Below, in pieces: positions 31,316 to 40,220 of a stretch of 64,000 nucleotides of DNA. Within the stretch, counting starts at the first letter, position 1. Each line of letters opens with the position of its first letter. The stretch spans positions 1 to 64,000 of the forward strand of contig NZ_LOHS01000076.1 in NCBI RefSeq assembly GCF_001642995.1. The letters run 5' to 3'. This DNA is from Streptomyces jeddahensis (GTDB lineage Bacteria > Actinomycetota > Actinomycetes > Streptomycetales > Streptomycetaceae). Below the pieces are notes generated by a model, which saw only the letters and a list, made by a program, of their open reading frames with translations, was not told the DNA's origin and ran no database searches. Both the position numbers and the translations under genes were made by a program.

Positions 31316-31786
31316 ATGAGGTCCCCAGGCGTGCACCTACGGGAGATCACCGACGACAACCGGGATGCCGTTCGTGCTCTCCGTGTCCGACGTGACCAGA
31401 AGCAGTTCGTCGCGTCCGTGTCCAAGTCGCTCAAGGAGGCGGCGAAGACGCCGGAGGCCAATCCGTGGTACCGCGCCGTCTACCGAGGCGACGAACCGGT
31501 CGGCTTCGTCATGCTGTCGTGGAAACCGCCGGCTGGTCCTTACAAAGGGCGGCACTTCCTCTGGCGCCTCCTCGTCGACAAGCGGTACCAGAAGCGAGGG
31601 ATCGGCCGCGAGGCGCTCACGCAGATCGCCGACCTGGTGCGCGCGGACGGCGCCACCGAGCTGCTGACCAGCTACGAACCCGGCGACGGCGAACCGTGGC
31701 CCTTCTACCAGAAGTTCGGGTTCGAGCCCACCGGGGAGATCGACGACGGCGAGATCGTTCTGCGGCTCACCTTCCCCACTCCGTGA
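31316..31786 (+). CDS. GNAT-family N-acetyltransferase
   Basis: A 156-residue protein of the GNAT fold. It has FLWRLLVDKRYQKRGIGREA (motif A, acetyl-CoA pyrophosphate loop RGIGRE) and FYQKFGFEPTGEIDDGEIVL at the C-terminus, an arrangement seen in SpeG/BltD-like polyamine acetyltransferases. N-terminus SPGVHLREITDDNRDAVRAL is also typical of that group. GGAAGGGG precedes ATG 31316. It is a single gene, convergent with the large phosphatase downstream. A diamine or polyamine substrate is only suggested. Confidence 0.82.
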   Translation: MRSPGVHLREITDDNRDAVRALRVRRDQKQFVASVSKSLKEAAKTPEANPWYRAVYRGDEPVGFVMLSWKPPAGPYKGRHFLWRLLVDKRYQKRGIGREALTQIADLVRADGATELLTSYEPGDGEPWPFYQKFGFEPTGEIDDGEIVLRLTFPTP

Positions 31787-31860
31787 GCTCCTTTTAGTAA
31801 TCCAGCATCCGCGCCATAACGCCACAACTCGCGCTGCGCAGCACCCCCGCTATGCCGCCG

Positions 31861-34737
31861 CTATGCCGCCACGACCTGCCAGAACTCCCCGTCCGCGCCG
31901 GCGCCCGCAGGCTCCCGGGGCAGGAGATCCGAGGCGCCGTTGAGTGGCTGCTCCGTCCAGATGCACTTGCCGGCCGCCGTGTAGCGCGTGCCCCAGCGCT
32001 GGGAGAGTGCCGCGACGAGTTGCAGACCGCGGCCGCCCTCGTCCGTCTCGGATGCGCGGCGCATGCGCGGTGTCGTCAGGCTTCCGTCGGAAACCTCGCA
32101 GATCAGGCTGGCGCTGCGCAGCAGCCGCACGTGCACCGGGCCCCTCGCGTGACGTACGACGTTTCCGACCAGCTCGCTGACGATCAGTTCCGTCGTCATC
32201 GTCAGGTCGTCCAGGTCCCAGACGGACAGTTGCTCCCGGATGTGCTCGCGGGCCTGTCCGGCCGCCCGGGGGTCCTCGGGGAGCTGCCAGGAGGCGATCC
32301 GGTCGGCTGCGAGCGCGTGGACGCGGCCGACGAGGAGTGCGGCGTCGTCATTGGCGGGGAGCTGCTCGGCGGGCAGCAGCCCGGTGGTGAGCGTGTCGCA
32401 GAGCCGTTCCAGATCCCCGCGGTCGGCCGTGCGCAGGAGCCGCTCGAGTTCGGCCATGCCCTGGTCGACGTCGCGGCCGACGGACTCGACCAGGCCGTCG
32501 GTGTACAGCACGAGAAGCCCCTCGTCGGGCAACTCCAGCTCGACCGTTTCAAACGGTGGCTGCGCCGCGCCGAGTGGCGGGTCTGGGGACAGGTCCGGGA
32601 AGTACACGGTGCCGTCGGGATGCACCACGGCGGGTGGCGGCTGGCCGGCTCGGGCGATGGTGCAGATCCGGGTGGTGGAGTCGTAGAGCGCGAACAGGCA
32701 GGTGGCGTACGAGTCCTCTCCCAGGCCGCCGACGATGTCGCTGAGGTGGCTCATGATCTCGTCGGGGGGCAGTTCCAGGTCCGCCAGGGTTTTGACGGCC
32801 GTGCGCAGGCGCCCCATGGTGGCCGCCTCGGACAGGCCGTGGCCCATCACGTCGCCGACGACGAGCGCGACCCGGCCGGCGGACAGCGGGATGACGTCGT
32901 ACCAGTCGCCGCCCACGTCCATGCCGTGTCCGGCGGGCAGGAAGCGCGCGGCGACCGTGCAGGACGGCACGTCGGGCAGCCGCTGGGGCAGCAGTCCGCG
33001 TTGCAGTTCCTGGGAGCGCGTGTGCTCGGCGTCGTAGAGCCGGGCGCGTTCCAGGGCGTGCGCGACGAGGGCGCTGATGGCGGTGAGCAGGGTCTGCTCC
33101 TCGTGCGTGAGGCGGCGCGGCCGGTCGAAGGAGAGCGTGCAGACGGCGAACGTGCGCCCGGAGACGGTCAGCGGCAGGAACGCCCAGGCCTGTTTGCCGG
33201 CCAGGCGCGGCCGGTGTGCATGGTGCGGGTAGCGCTCCGCGTACTGCTCAGCCGAGGAGATGAACAACGGCTCGCCCGTCAGGACCGCGTCGCCGATCGG
33301 GTCGCCCACCGTGACCTGGCGGCCGTTGATCTCGTCGAGAAGCGCCTGCGGGTAGCCGCAGGCTCCGACGACGTTGGCCCGGTTGCCCTCGATGGCGACT
33401 ACGCCCAGGCCGGTCGCACCGAACGGCGGGAGCACCCGTTGGGCCACGGCGTCCACCACATCGTGCGAGGTGGTCGCCCTGGCGAGCGCCGCGGTCAGTT
33501 CGGCGATCCGCGCCGAGCGCCCGGAGGCGGCGGCCTGCTCCGCCTCGATCCGCCGCTTCTGGGTGACGTCGGTGAGGTAGAGCGTGAGTCCGTCGGGTCC
33601 CGGGACGAGCCGGAGGTGGTGACAGCGCCCGTCCTCCGGTATCCGCACGTCGAAGCCGACGGGCGTGGCCGTGGCGGCGGCCTTCCGGCAACGGGATTCC
33701 AGGCCGGAAACCCGCCGTACGGCGGGGAGCTCCCACAGGACGTGTCCGAACAGCTCTTCCTCAGGAGCACTGAGCGTGCGCTCCGCCTCGAGGTTGGCGA
33801 AGATGATCCGCCACTCGTCGTCCACCAGGAGGAAGCCGTCGCTCATGTGGCGAAGCGCGCGGCTGAGCGCGTCGCGGGCGGTACGGGACTCGGTGCTGTC
33901 CCACCCCATGCCCACCATCCGGATCGCTTCGCCGTCGTCGTACTCCACCACCGAACCGCGCGACTGCGTCCAGCGGTAGCTGCCGTCCGGCCGCAGCACC
34001 CGGTACTCGGCCTCGTACACGGTCCCGTCGCGGATCGCCCTCTCGGCAGCGGCCAGCGTCCAGGGCAGGTCGTCGGGGTGGATGACCTTCATCCAGCTCT
34101 CGATCCGAGGCACGTAGTGGGCGGGGTCGCTGCCGTACAGGGCGATCGCCGCCTCGTCCAGCAGCAGCTCGCCGGTGCGGATGTTCCAGTCCCAGGTGCC
34201 GACCGTGACGGCCTTCAGGGCCTGCCGGAGGCGGCCGCCGACCAGCTCCTCCTGCGGCGGCGGGCCGGGCCGCGGCGCCTGGCCCATCCGCTCCTCGGCC
34301 CAGACGACGACGCTCCGCAGGAACTCCCACTGCTCCCCGGTCGGCTCGCCCCCGGCGCCCATCAGCAGGGTGAGGGCGCCGATCGTGCGGTCCCCGCTGG
34401 ACATCGGCACGGATGCGAGTCCCGAACCCGGCCACGGCCTCGCCGGGGGTCCGGGCGCGTCGGAGGGCTCGGTGGGCACCCACGTGCCCCGGCCCCCGCG
34501 CACGGCGGTCGCCGGGACCGTCGGGCCCTCCTGGTCGACGATCTCCCAGGGGCGGGTGAGCGCCGGGGGCAGGCCCGTCGACGACACAAGGCGAAGGGCT
34601 GACATCGGACCGCGCAGATGGATGGCGCCGCCCAGTGCATCCAGCTCGGCCACCGTGTGCTGGAGAGCCAACCGGAAGATCTCGCTCTCGGTGATCCCCC
34701 TGTCGGTGCTCGCGAGCATGGACAGCCGCACGTGCAT
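31861..34737 (-). CDS. Multidomain GAF/PAS sensor with PP2C (SpoIIE-type) phosphatase and HATPase domain
   Basis: A 958-residue cytoplasmic signalling protein. Order: GAF-like (1-160), PAS (180-290, with GTWDWNIRTGELLLDEAAIA), PAS (295-400, HMSDGFLLVDDEWRIIFANL), GAF (430-565), SpoIIE-type PP2C phosphatase (590-790, with metal sites GGDWYDVIPL, VGDVMGHG and LVLYTDGLVES) and a C-terminal HATPase_c anti-sigma-like domain (800-935, TTELIVSELVGNVVRHARGP). Such proteins control sigma factors by acting on anti-anti-sigma phosphorylation; the fused kinase domain allows both switching directions. No sigma or anti-sigma-antagonist gene is adjacent. ATG 34737 begins just ahead of the first GAF domain. 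It is one of many paralogues expected in Streptomyces. Confidence 0.9.
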   Translation of the reverse strand: MHVRLSMLASTDRGITESEIFRLALQHTVAELDALGGAIHLRGPMSALRLVSSTGLPPALTRPWEIVDQEGPTVPATAVRGGRGTWVPTEPSDAPGPPARPWPGSGLASVPMSSGDRTIGALTLLMGAGGEPTGEQWEFLRSVVVWAEERMGQAPRPGPPPQEELVGGRLRQALKAVTVGTWDWNIRTGELLLDEAAIALYGSDPAHYVPRIESWMKVIHPDDLPWTLAAAERAIRDGTVYEAEYRVLRPDGSYRWTQSRGSVVEYDDGEAIRMVGMGWDSTESRTARDALSRALRHMSDGFLLVDDEWRIIFANLEAERTLSAPEEELFGHVLWELPAVRRVSGLESRCRKAAATATPVGFDVRIPEDGRCHHLRLVPGPDGLTLYLTDVTQKRRIEAEQAAASGRSARIAELTAALARATTSHDVVDAVAQRVLPPFGATGLGVVAIEGNRANVVGACGYPQALLDEINGRQVTVGDPIGDAVLTGEPLFISSAEQYAERYPHHAHRPRLAGKQAWAFLPLTVSGRTFAVCTLSFDRPRRLTHEEQTLLTAISALVAHALERARLYDAEHTRSQELQRGLLPQRLPDVPSCTVAARFLPAGHGMDVGGDWYDVIPLSAGRVALVVGDVMGHGLSEAATMGRLRTAVKTLADLELPPDEIMSHLSDIVGGLGEDSYATCLFALYDSTTRICTIARAGQPPPAVVHPDGTVYFPDLSPDPPLGAAQPPFETVELELPDEGLLVLYTDGLVESVGRDVDQGMAELERLLRTADRGDLERLCDTLTTGLLPAEQLPANDDAALLVGRVHALAADRIASWQLPEDPRAAGQAREHIREQLSVWDLDDLTMTTELIVSELVGNVVRHARGPVHVRLLRSASLICEVSDGSLTTPRMRRASETDEGGRGLQLVAALSQRWGTRYTAAGKCIWTEQPLNGASDLLPREPAGAGADGEFWQVVAA

Positions 34738-35099
34738 AGGTCAACGGTACTGCGGGGTTCGTACGCGAGGGGGTGTGATGCGGTCCCTGGACTGCGCGGC
34801 CGCCTTTGAATCCCGAGGCCCCGATCGAGGGACACATTTTCACCTCATCGGCTGCTGAAAGGGACTACCGGAGGAATACCGGTAGCCCTACCGACTGACC
34901 CGACAAGCCAGGCTGATCTAGAGCTTGTAGCGTCTGTCCACAGGCGCCGGGCCACACTGAATCCCTCACGAAACCGACGCTGCCAAACATCAAAACATTG
35001 CTACGGATCACATCGGGCCGGGCCTGCTGCCGTGTCCGCACCGGCGGGCCGGGAAATACAGCCGGAAAATAAAGCCGGAAAACGCAGAAAGGGAGAGAA
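34738..35099. other. Divergent intergenic region with overlapping inverted repeats
   Basis: CTACCGG/CCGGTAG (34865-34871, 34879-34885) and CGGTAG-CC-CTACCG (34880-34893) overlap, allowing alternative hairpins. Further right, three A-rich repeats of the type AAATA(C/A)AGCCGG occur at about 35054-35085 before the serine hydrolase ribosome site. Promoters of both flanking genes should lie here. Confidence 0.5.
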
Positions 35100-36086
35100 T
35101 TGGCGCTCAGCAAGATGGCTTCGAAGGTGACTTCAGGCGTGGTCGTGGTCGCGGTGTCCACTTCGGCCGTCGCTCCGGCTTCCACGGGGACCATAGCCCA
35201 TGAGATACGAGGCTTGAAATTCGCGTCCCAGCGGCTCAAGGGTGGGCTCATTGAATGCGCGTCCGAAAAGACCGGGCTGGCGGGTCTTCTCACCCGCGAC
35301 ATAGCGAAGTCGCTGGAAAAACGCGCCAGTCACGCCTCGGTGGTGCTGTATGACCGCATCACGCACACGTCCTGCAGATATGGCGCGTACAAACACTACG
35401 ACTCTGCCAGCACGATCAAGCCGATAATACTGGGGGCGCTGCTCCTGAAAGAAGGTGTCCGGCTGTCCGGGGATGAGCGGGACCTGGCCCGGCAGATGAT
35501 CGTGAGCTCGGACAACGACGCGATGTACGCCCTGTGGGAAAGCGTCGGCCGCAAGAATATCCAGCGTTTTCTGGACAGGGCCGGAATGACGAACACCGTC
35601 CTCGACGAAGCAGGCTTCATGGGCCTGACGCAGATCACCGCAAGAGACCAGGCCAAACTGCTTGAACTGCTCACCGGTGACGACGATTCCGTCCTGAACG
35701 CCGAAGAGCGCGCCTACATCCTGCGCCTCATGCGTGATGTGCAGAAGGATCAGCGGTGGGGAACTCCCGCCGGGGCTCCGCGGGGCGCCGCCGTACAGGT
35801 CAAGAACGGGTGGCTGCAGCGTTCCGAGACCGGGGTCGAGGACCCCTGGGACCGCGGCGACTGGAAGGTCAACAGCATGAGTGCGTTCACCGGCCATGGG
35901 TACGACTACGGTCTGGTGATCCTCACCGAGAACAACAGGGTTCCCGAGGGCGAGTCGCCGCTGGCCGGCTGGAACTACGGCACGGATACGGTCGAGCGTG
36001 TGGCGAAGGCCATCCACCATGACCTGTACCCGGACCGGACTCCCCCGGCCACCGGCTCCCGGCCGCCTGTGAAAGTGGCGCAGTAG
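35100..36086 (+). CDS. Exported serine hydrolase, class A beta-lactamase-like
   Basis: A 328-residue protein of the penicillin-recognising fold. Motifs are SxxK at Ser104-Lys107 (SASTIKPI), SDN at 137-139 (VSSDNDAMYALW) and KNG at 235-237 (VQVKNGWLQ). The N-terminus (SGVVVVAVSTSAVAPASTG) looks like a signal sequence. TTG 35100 was chosen because GGGAG is correctly placed before it; ATG 35115 is the alternative. The gene is less GC-rich in its first part than its neighbours. KNG instead of KTG favours a serine-hydrolase or peptidase role as much as beta-lactamase. No lipobox. Confidence 0.82.
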   Translation: MALSKMASKVTSGVVVVAVSTSAVAPASTGTIAHEIRGLKFASQRLKGGLIECASEKTGLAGLLTRDIAKSLEKRASHASVVLYDRITHTSCRYGAYKHYDSASTIKPIILGALLLKEGVRLSGDERDLARQMIVSSDNDAMYALWESVGRKNIQRFLDRAGMTNTVLDEAGFMGLTQITARDQAKLLELLTGDDDSVLNAEERAYILRLMRDVQKDQRWGTPAGAPRGAAVQVKNGWLQRSETGVEDPWDRGDWKVNSMSAFTGHGYDYGLVILTENNRVPEGESPLAGWNYGTDTVERVAKAIHHDLYPDRTPPATGSRPPVKVAQ

Positions 36087-36154
36087 GCAGCACGCCGTAG
36101 GTTGCGGCACTCACGGTGACCTCGTCGCCATCGGTCTTCTCGACGGTGACCCGT

Positions 36155-36430
36155 TTACCCCCGCTCGACAGTGACCGGCACGCGGTGGTGACGCAGGACG
36201 GCCGCATCGCGCTCACCGCCCACGAGTTCGACGGCCGCCTCGGCTGGCGTGTCCCCGCCGGACGAGCCCGCGTACAGCAGGATGTCGCCCGGCTCGACGA
36301 TCCCCCGCCCGTGCAGGCCACGAGCAGGGAGTGGACCATCCGCACGTAGCCGCCCCAGCTGTGGCCGACCACGGTGACGTCGGTGAGGCCGGCGCGCTCG
36401 ACGTACTCGACGAGCCTGAGGTATTGCGAG
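36155..36430 (-). pseudogene. Alpha/beta-hydrolase remnant with frameshift
   Basis: Immediately after the aryl-AMP ligase stop, the same strand reads YVERAGLTDVTVVGHSWGGY, containing the nucleophile elbow GHSWGG of alpha/beta hydrolases. After VHSLLVA the coding sequence shifts frame and continues as GIVEPGDILLYAGSSGGDTP to a TAA at 36157-36155. Start codon and catalytic Asp/His region are missing. It may be the vestige of a thioesterase or esterase that once ended the operon. Confidence 0.45.
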
Positions 36431-38101
36431 CTATTCGGAGCCGAGGCGGCGCGTGATGTCCGCGCGCAGCGCCTTCTTGTCGATCTTTCCGACCTTGGTG
36501 GCTACCAGTTCGGGGACCAGCACCAGCCGGTCCGGGAACTTGAAGCGCGCCACGCCCACGCGCTCCATCACCTCGTGCACGTCGGCGAGGGTGACGGTGC
36601 GGCCGGGTTCCGGTACGACGTACAGGCAGACGCGCTCGCCGAGTTCGGCGTCCGGCATCGCCACCGCGGCGGCGCGGGCGACCCCGGGGACCTGGTACGC
36701 GAGGTTCTCGATCTCCTCGGCGGAGATGTTCTCGCCGCCCCGGATGATCATGTCCTTGTCGCGGCCCTCGACGACGAGGTTGCCGTCGGGCCGCAGCCGC
36801 ACGATGTCGCCGGTGCGGTACCAGCCGTCCTCGGTGAACGCGCGGGCGTTCTGCTCCTCGGCCCGGTAGTAGCCGCGCGGGGTGTAAGGACCACGGGTGA
36901 GCAGCACGCCCGATGTCCCCTCGGGCACCGGCTCGCCCAGCTCGTCGACGACGAGGAGCTCGTCGTCCTCGCACATGGGGCGCCCCTGCGTCGTACAGAT
37001 GACGTCCTCGGGGTCGTCCAGGCGCGTGTAGTTGAGCAGCCCCTCCGCCATGCCGAACACCTGCTGGAGCGTGCAGCCGAGCTCCGGGCGCACCCGGCGG
37101 GCGACATGGTCGGCCAGGCGTGAGCCGCCGACTTGCAGGACGCGCAGCGAGCCGAGATCGGCGCCCGGGTGGCCTTGCCGGTGCTCCAGCCAGCGCTGGG
37201 CGATGGCCGGGACCACGGCGGTCGCGGTGACGCCATCGCGTTCCATGAGCGCGAACGCCTTGTCGGGGCTCGGGGAGCCGAGGACGGTACGGCCGCCGCA
37301 CAGGAGCGCGCCGAGCATTCCCGGGCAGGCGAGCGGGAAGTTGTGCCCGAGGGGCAGTGCGGCGAAGTACACCGTGTCCGGGCCGAAGCCGCAGACCTCG
37401 GCGCTGCGGCGGGCGTTGTAGAGGTAGTCGTCGTGGGTGCGGGCGATCAGCTTGGGCAGCCCGGTGGTGCCGCCGGAGAGCAGGAAGACCGCGATCGCGC
37501 GGCTGTCGGGCCGGTAGGCGTCCACGGCGGCCCGCGCGGCCTCGGCCTCTGCCGGTCCCCCTTCCGGTGGCGCGCAAAGTTCCCGCAGGTCGACGGCCCC
37601 GTCGCCGATCTTGTCACCGAGGACGAGGAGATGGCGGACCGCGGGGTACTCGTCGGCGACGGCGGCCCCCATCCCCTGGTGGTCGAAGTCCTTCAGCACG
37701 TCCGGGACCGCGATCCCCACCGCCTCGGAGTGCCCGACGAGATGGGAGATCTCGTGCCGGCGGTGACCGGGCAGGGCCATCACCGGGATGACGCCGAGCC
37801 TCAGACACGCGTACGTCAGGACCACGAACTCCAGGGTGTTGGGCAGCTGCACCACGAGCCGGTCGTCCGGGCGCAGGCCGAGCTCGGCGAGGCGCAGCGC
37901 GGTGGCGTCGGCACGCTCCGCAAGTTGACGGTGTGTCAGTGCCCGGTCTCCGTCGACGAGGGCGACGGCGTCGGGCGTGGCGTCCGCGACGGCCAGCAGC
38001 GCGTCACCGAGGGCTTCCCCGGTCCAGTAGCCCTTCTCGGTGTAGAGCCTGGCGTACGCGTCGGGCCAGGGCACAGCGCCGTTGCTGCTAGGCCTGGGCA
38101 T
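36431..38101 (-). CDS. sdgA: Aryl-AMP ligase (salicylate/2,3-dihydroxybenzoate type)
   Basis: A 556-residue ANL-superfamily enzyme that adenylates an aromatic acid. P-loop-like motif FLLSGGTTGLPKLIARTHDD, core motifs VFGMAEGLLNYTRLDD and YRTGDIVRLRPDGNLVVEGR, and the C-terminal lysine in ATKVGKIDKKALR. The overall sequence is EntE/DhbE-like. Together with the CoA-ligase and the FAD monooxygenase upstream it matches the salicylate to salicylyl-CoA to gentisyl-CoA route described in Streptomyces sp. WA46 (sdg genes); the symbol is given on that analogy. ATG 38101 overlaps the upstream stop by 14 bases. It is the last intact gene of the operon. Confidence 0.78.
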   Translation of the reverse strand: MPRPSSNGAVPWPDAYARLYTEKGYWTGEALGDALLAVADATPDAVALVDGDRALTHRQLAERADATALRLAELGLRPDDRLVVQLPNTLEFVVLTYACLRLGVIPVMALPGHRRHEISHLVGHSEAVGIAVPDVLKDFDHQGMGAAVADEYPAVRHLLVLGDKIGDGAVDLRELCAPPEGGPAEAEAARAAVDAYRPDSRAIAVFLLSGGTTGLPKLIARTHDDYLYNARRSAEVCGFGPDTVYFAALPLGHNFPLACPGMLGALLCGGRTVLGSPSPDKAFALMERDGVTATAVVPAIAQRWLEHRQGHPGADLGSLRVLQVGGSRLADHVARRVRPELGCTLQQVFGMAEGLLNYTRLDDPEDVICTTQGRPMCEDDELLVVDELGEPVPEGTSGVLLTRGPYTPRGYYRAEEQNARAFTEDGWYRTGDIVRLRPDGNLVVEGRDKDMIIRGGENISAEEIENLAYQVPGVARAAAVAMPDAELGERVCLYVVPEPGRTVTLADVHEVMERVGVARFKFPDRLVLVPELVATKVGKIDKKALRADITRRLGSE

Positions 38102-40220
38102 GGTCGGTCTCCTTGTCGTTCTGCTCGGTGCCCGCGATGACGGCGCCGGTGTGCACGATGACGGCGTCCAGGGCGATCAGGCCGTCGGGGGTCAGCCGCA
38201 GCGGGTTGATCTCGATCTCGGCGACGTCCGGCGGACTCGCCGCGAGGGCGTCGGCGAGCGCGGCGGCGACCCGTCCGAACTCGGCGCGGTCGAGCACCGG
38301 CCCGCCGCGCCAGCCGTCGAGCAGCGCTCGGGCGGCGAGCTCGTCGGGCATGGCCGCGGCCTCGGCCGCGGACAGCGGTGCCAGCCGGATCGCCACGTCG
38401 GCGAGCGCCTCCGCCGCCGTCCCGCCGAGCCCCGCCAGTACGACGGGCCCGAACACGGGGTCGCGGCGGGCGCCGAGTACGAGGTCGACGCCGGGCGGGG
38501 CCATGGCCTCGACGAGGTAGCGGCGGCCGCCCGATCCAGCGATCTCTATGGCGTCGATCGCGTCCAGGGCCGCCTCCAGCTCCGCGGGGGTGCGGATGCC
38601 GAGCCGGACCCCGCCGATCTCCGTCTTGTGGAGGATCGCCGCGTCGAGCACCTTCACGGCGACCGAGTACCCGCCGGCAGTCAGCCGTTCGAACGCGCGG
38701 TGTGCTTCCTCGCGGGTGGCGCAGGCGGCGCGCTCGGGGGTACGGATGCCCAGGGCGCCCAGGAACGTCTTGGCGCCGTCCTCGTCGAGCGGGCCCCCGG
38801 ACACCCCCGTGGTTCCAAGAGCCGCGGCCTCTCCCGCCATGGCCGCCCGCGCCCGCTGCCGCGCGTCGGCGACCAGCGCCCGTACCGCGTTGGCGGCCGA
38901 CGTGGGCCCCGTGAGCGCGGGGATGCCGGCCTTGTGCAGCCGTGCCCGCTGCTCGGCGACGTCCTCGTGCGGGCCGCCGACGACGATCACCGCGGGCGAG
39001 TCGGCGCCGAGGCCCGCGTCCTGGGCGGCGGACGGCACGTCGACGCTGTCGGGCTCGGTCAGCGCGTACACGGCCAGCAGATCCACCGCGGGGTCGGCCG
39101 TCGTCGCGCCGAGCACGCGGGCGAAGGTCTCGCCGGGCCGGCCCGTGTCGACGGGGTTGCGCTGGTACGTCAGCGGCGGGAGCAGCCCGCCGAGCGTCTC
39201 CTGGGTGGCCTCGGTCAGCTCCGGCATGCGTATGCCGTCCGCCCCGGTCCGGTCCACGAGCAGCAGGCCGGGGCCGGCCTGGGCGGTCACGATGCCGAGG
39301 CCCGGGTCGGCGTGCGCGGGCAGCCGTACGCGCGACAGGGCGGTGATCGCGTCGACCAGTTCCCGCTCGTCGTCGACGACCACGGCCCCGGCCTGCCGCA
39401 GGGCGGCCCGTGCCGTACGCCATGAGGTGGCCAGTGCACCCGTGTGCGAACGCGCGAACTCACCGACGTCCGACCGCCCGACGACCAGCGCCACCACCGG
39501 CTTGACGGCGGCGAGCCCCCGTACGGCGGCCACCAGGCGCGGCCCGTCCGGCACCGTCTCCAAGTGCAGGGCCACCGCGGCTGTACCCGCGTCCGTGGCC
39601 AGGTGCTCCAGCACGTCGGCCGCCGTGACATCGAGGCCCGCGCCGATCCCCACGCCCAGGCTGATGCCGTTCCCGGCGTCCGCCAGATCGAAGGCGAGCG
39701 CGTGGTTGACGCCACCGCTGGCCGCGACCACCGCGATGTCCCCGGCGGGAAGGCGGGCCGCGGCCGGTACGAAGCTGGCCGTGAGCCCGAGTTGAGGGGC
39801 GAAGAATCCCGAGGTGTTGGGCCCGAGCAGGCGGATCCCGGTCCGCTCGGCGACGTGGCGCAGCGCGTCCGCGTACTGCTCGCCCTCCGGGCCCGCCTCA
39901 CCGAAGCCGCCCGCGCAGACCAGCGCGGCTCGGCAGCCGGCGGCGGCCGCCTCGGCCAGAGCGTCGGCGCACCCGGCGGCCGGTACGCAGAGGACGGCCA
40001 GGTCGAGTGGCCCGTCGGTGTGCGCGGCGGCCTCGGCGACCGAGGCGTACACGCCCTCGGCCGGCTCCGGGCGGCGCGCGTTCACGAGGGCTCGCGCGCC
40101 CGGGAAGGCGGCCAGCGAACGGGCCATGGCGGCGCCGAGCTTGCCGCTCTGGCGGGAGGCGCCGATCACGACCACGCCCGCGGGCGCGAACATCGGCGTC
40201 AGATTCGTGGTCGTGGTCAC
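38088..40220 (-). CDS. NDP-forming acyl-CoA synthetase (acetate-CoA ligase family)
   Basis: A 710-residue fusion of the alpha and beta parts of NDP-forming acyl-CoA ligases. CoA-binding Rossmann domain (8-100, PAGVVVIGASRQSGKLGAAM), ligase domains (150-450) with the phosphohistidine in FARSHTGALATSW, and C-terminal ATP-grasp domain (480-695, ILHKTEIGGVRLGIRTPAEL). It would make an acyl- or aryl-CoA thioester with ATP or GTP. Its start (GTG 40220) overlaps the monooxygenase stop (GTGA). In this operon it probably serves CoA thioester formation of salicylate or a related acid, complementing the aryl-AMP ligase. Confidence 0.85.
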   Translation of the reverse strand: MTTTTNLTPMFAPAGVVVIGASRQSGKLGAAMARSLAAFPGARALVNARRPEPAEGVYASVAEAAAHTDGPLDLAVLCVPAAGCADALAEAAAAGCRAALVCAGGFGEAGPEGEQYADALRHVAERTGIRLLGPNTSGFFAPQLGLTASFVPAAARLPAGDIAVVAASGGVNHALAFDLADAGNGISLGVGIGAGLDVTAADVLEHLATDAGTAAVALHLETVPDGPRLVAAVRGLAAVKPVVALVVGRSDVGEFARSHTGALATSWRTARAALRQAGAVVVDDERELVDAITALSRVRLPAHADPGLGIVTAQAGPGLLLVDRTGADGIRMPELTEATQETLGGLLPPLTYQRNPVDTGRPGETFARVLGATTADPAVDLLAVYALTEPDSVDVPSAAQDAGLGADSPAVIVVGGPHEDVAEQRARLHKAGIPALTGPTSAANAVRALVADARQRARAAMAGEAAALGTTGVSGGPLDEDGAKTFLGALGIRTPERAACATREEAHRAFERLTAGGYSVAVKVLDAAILHKTEIGGVRLGIRTPAELEAALDAIDAIEIAGSGGRRYLVEAMAPPGVDLVLGARRDPVFGPVVLAGLGGTAAEALADVAIRLAPLSAAEAAAMPDELAARALLDGWRGGPVLDRAEFGRVAAALADALAASPPDVAEIEINPLRLTPDGLIALDAVIVHTGAVIAGTEQNDKETDHAQA

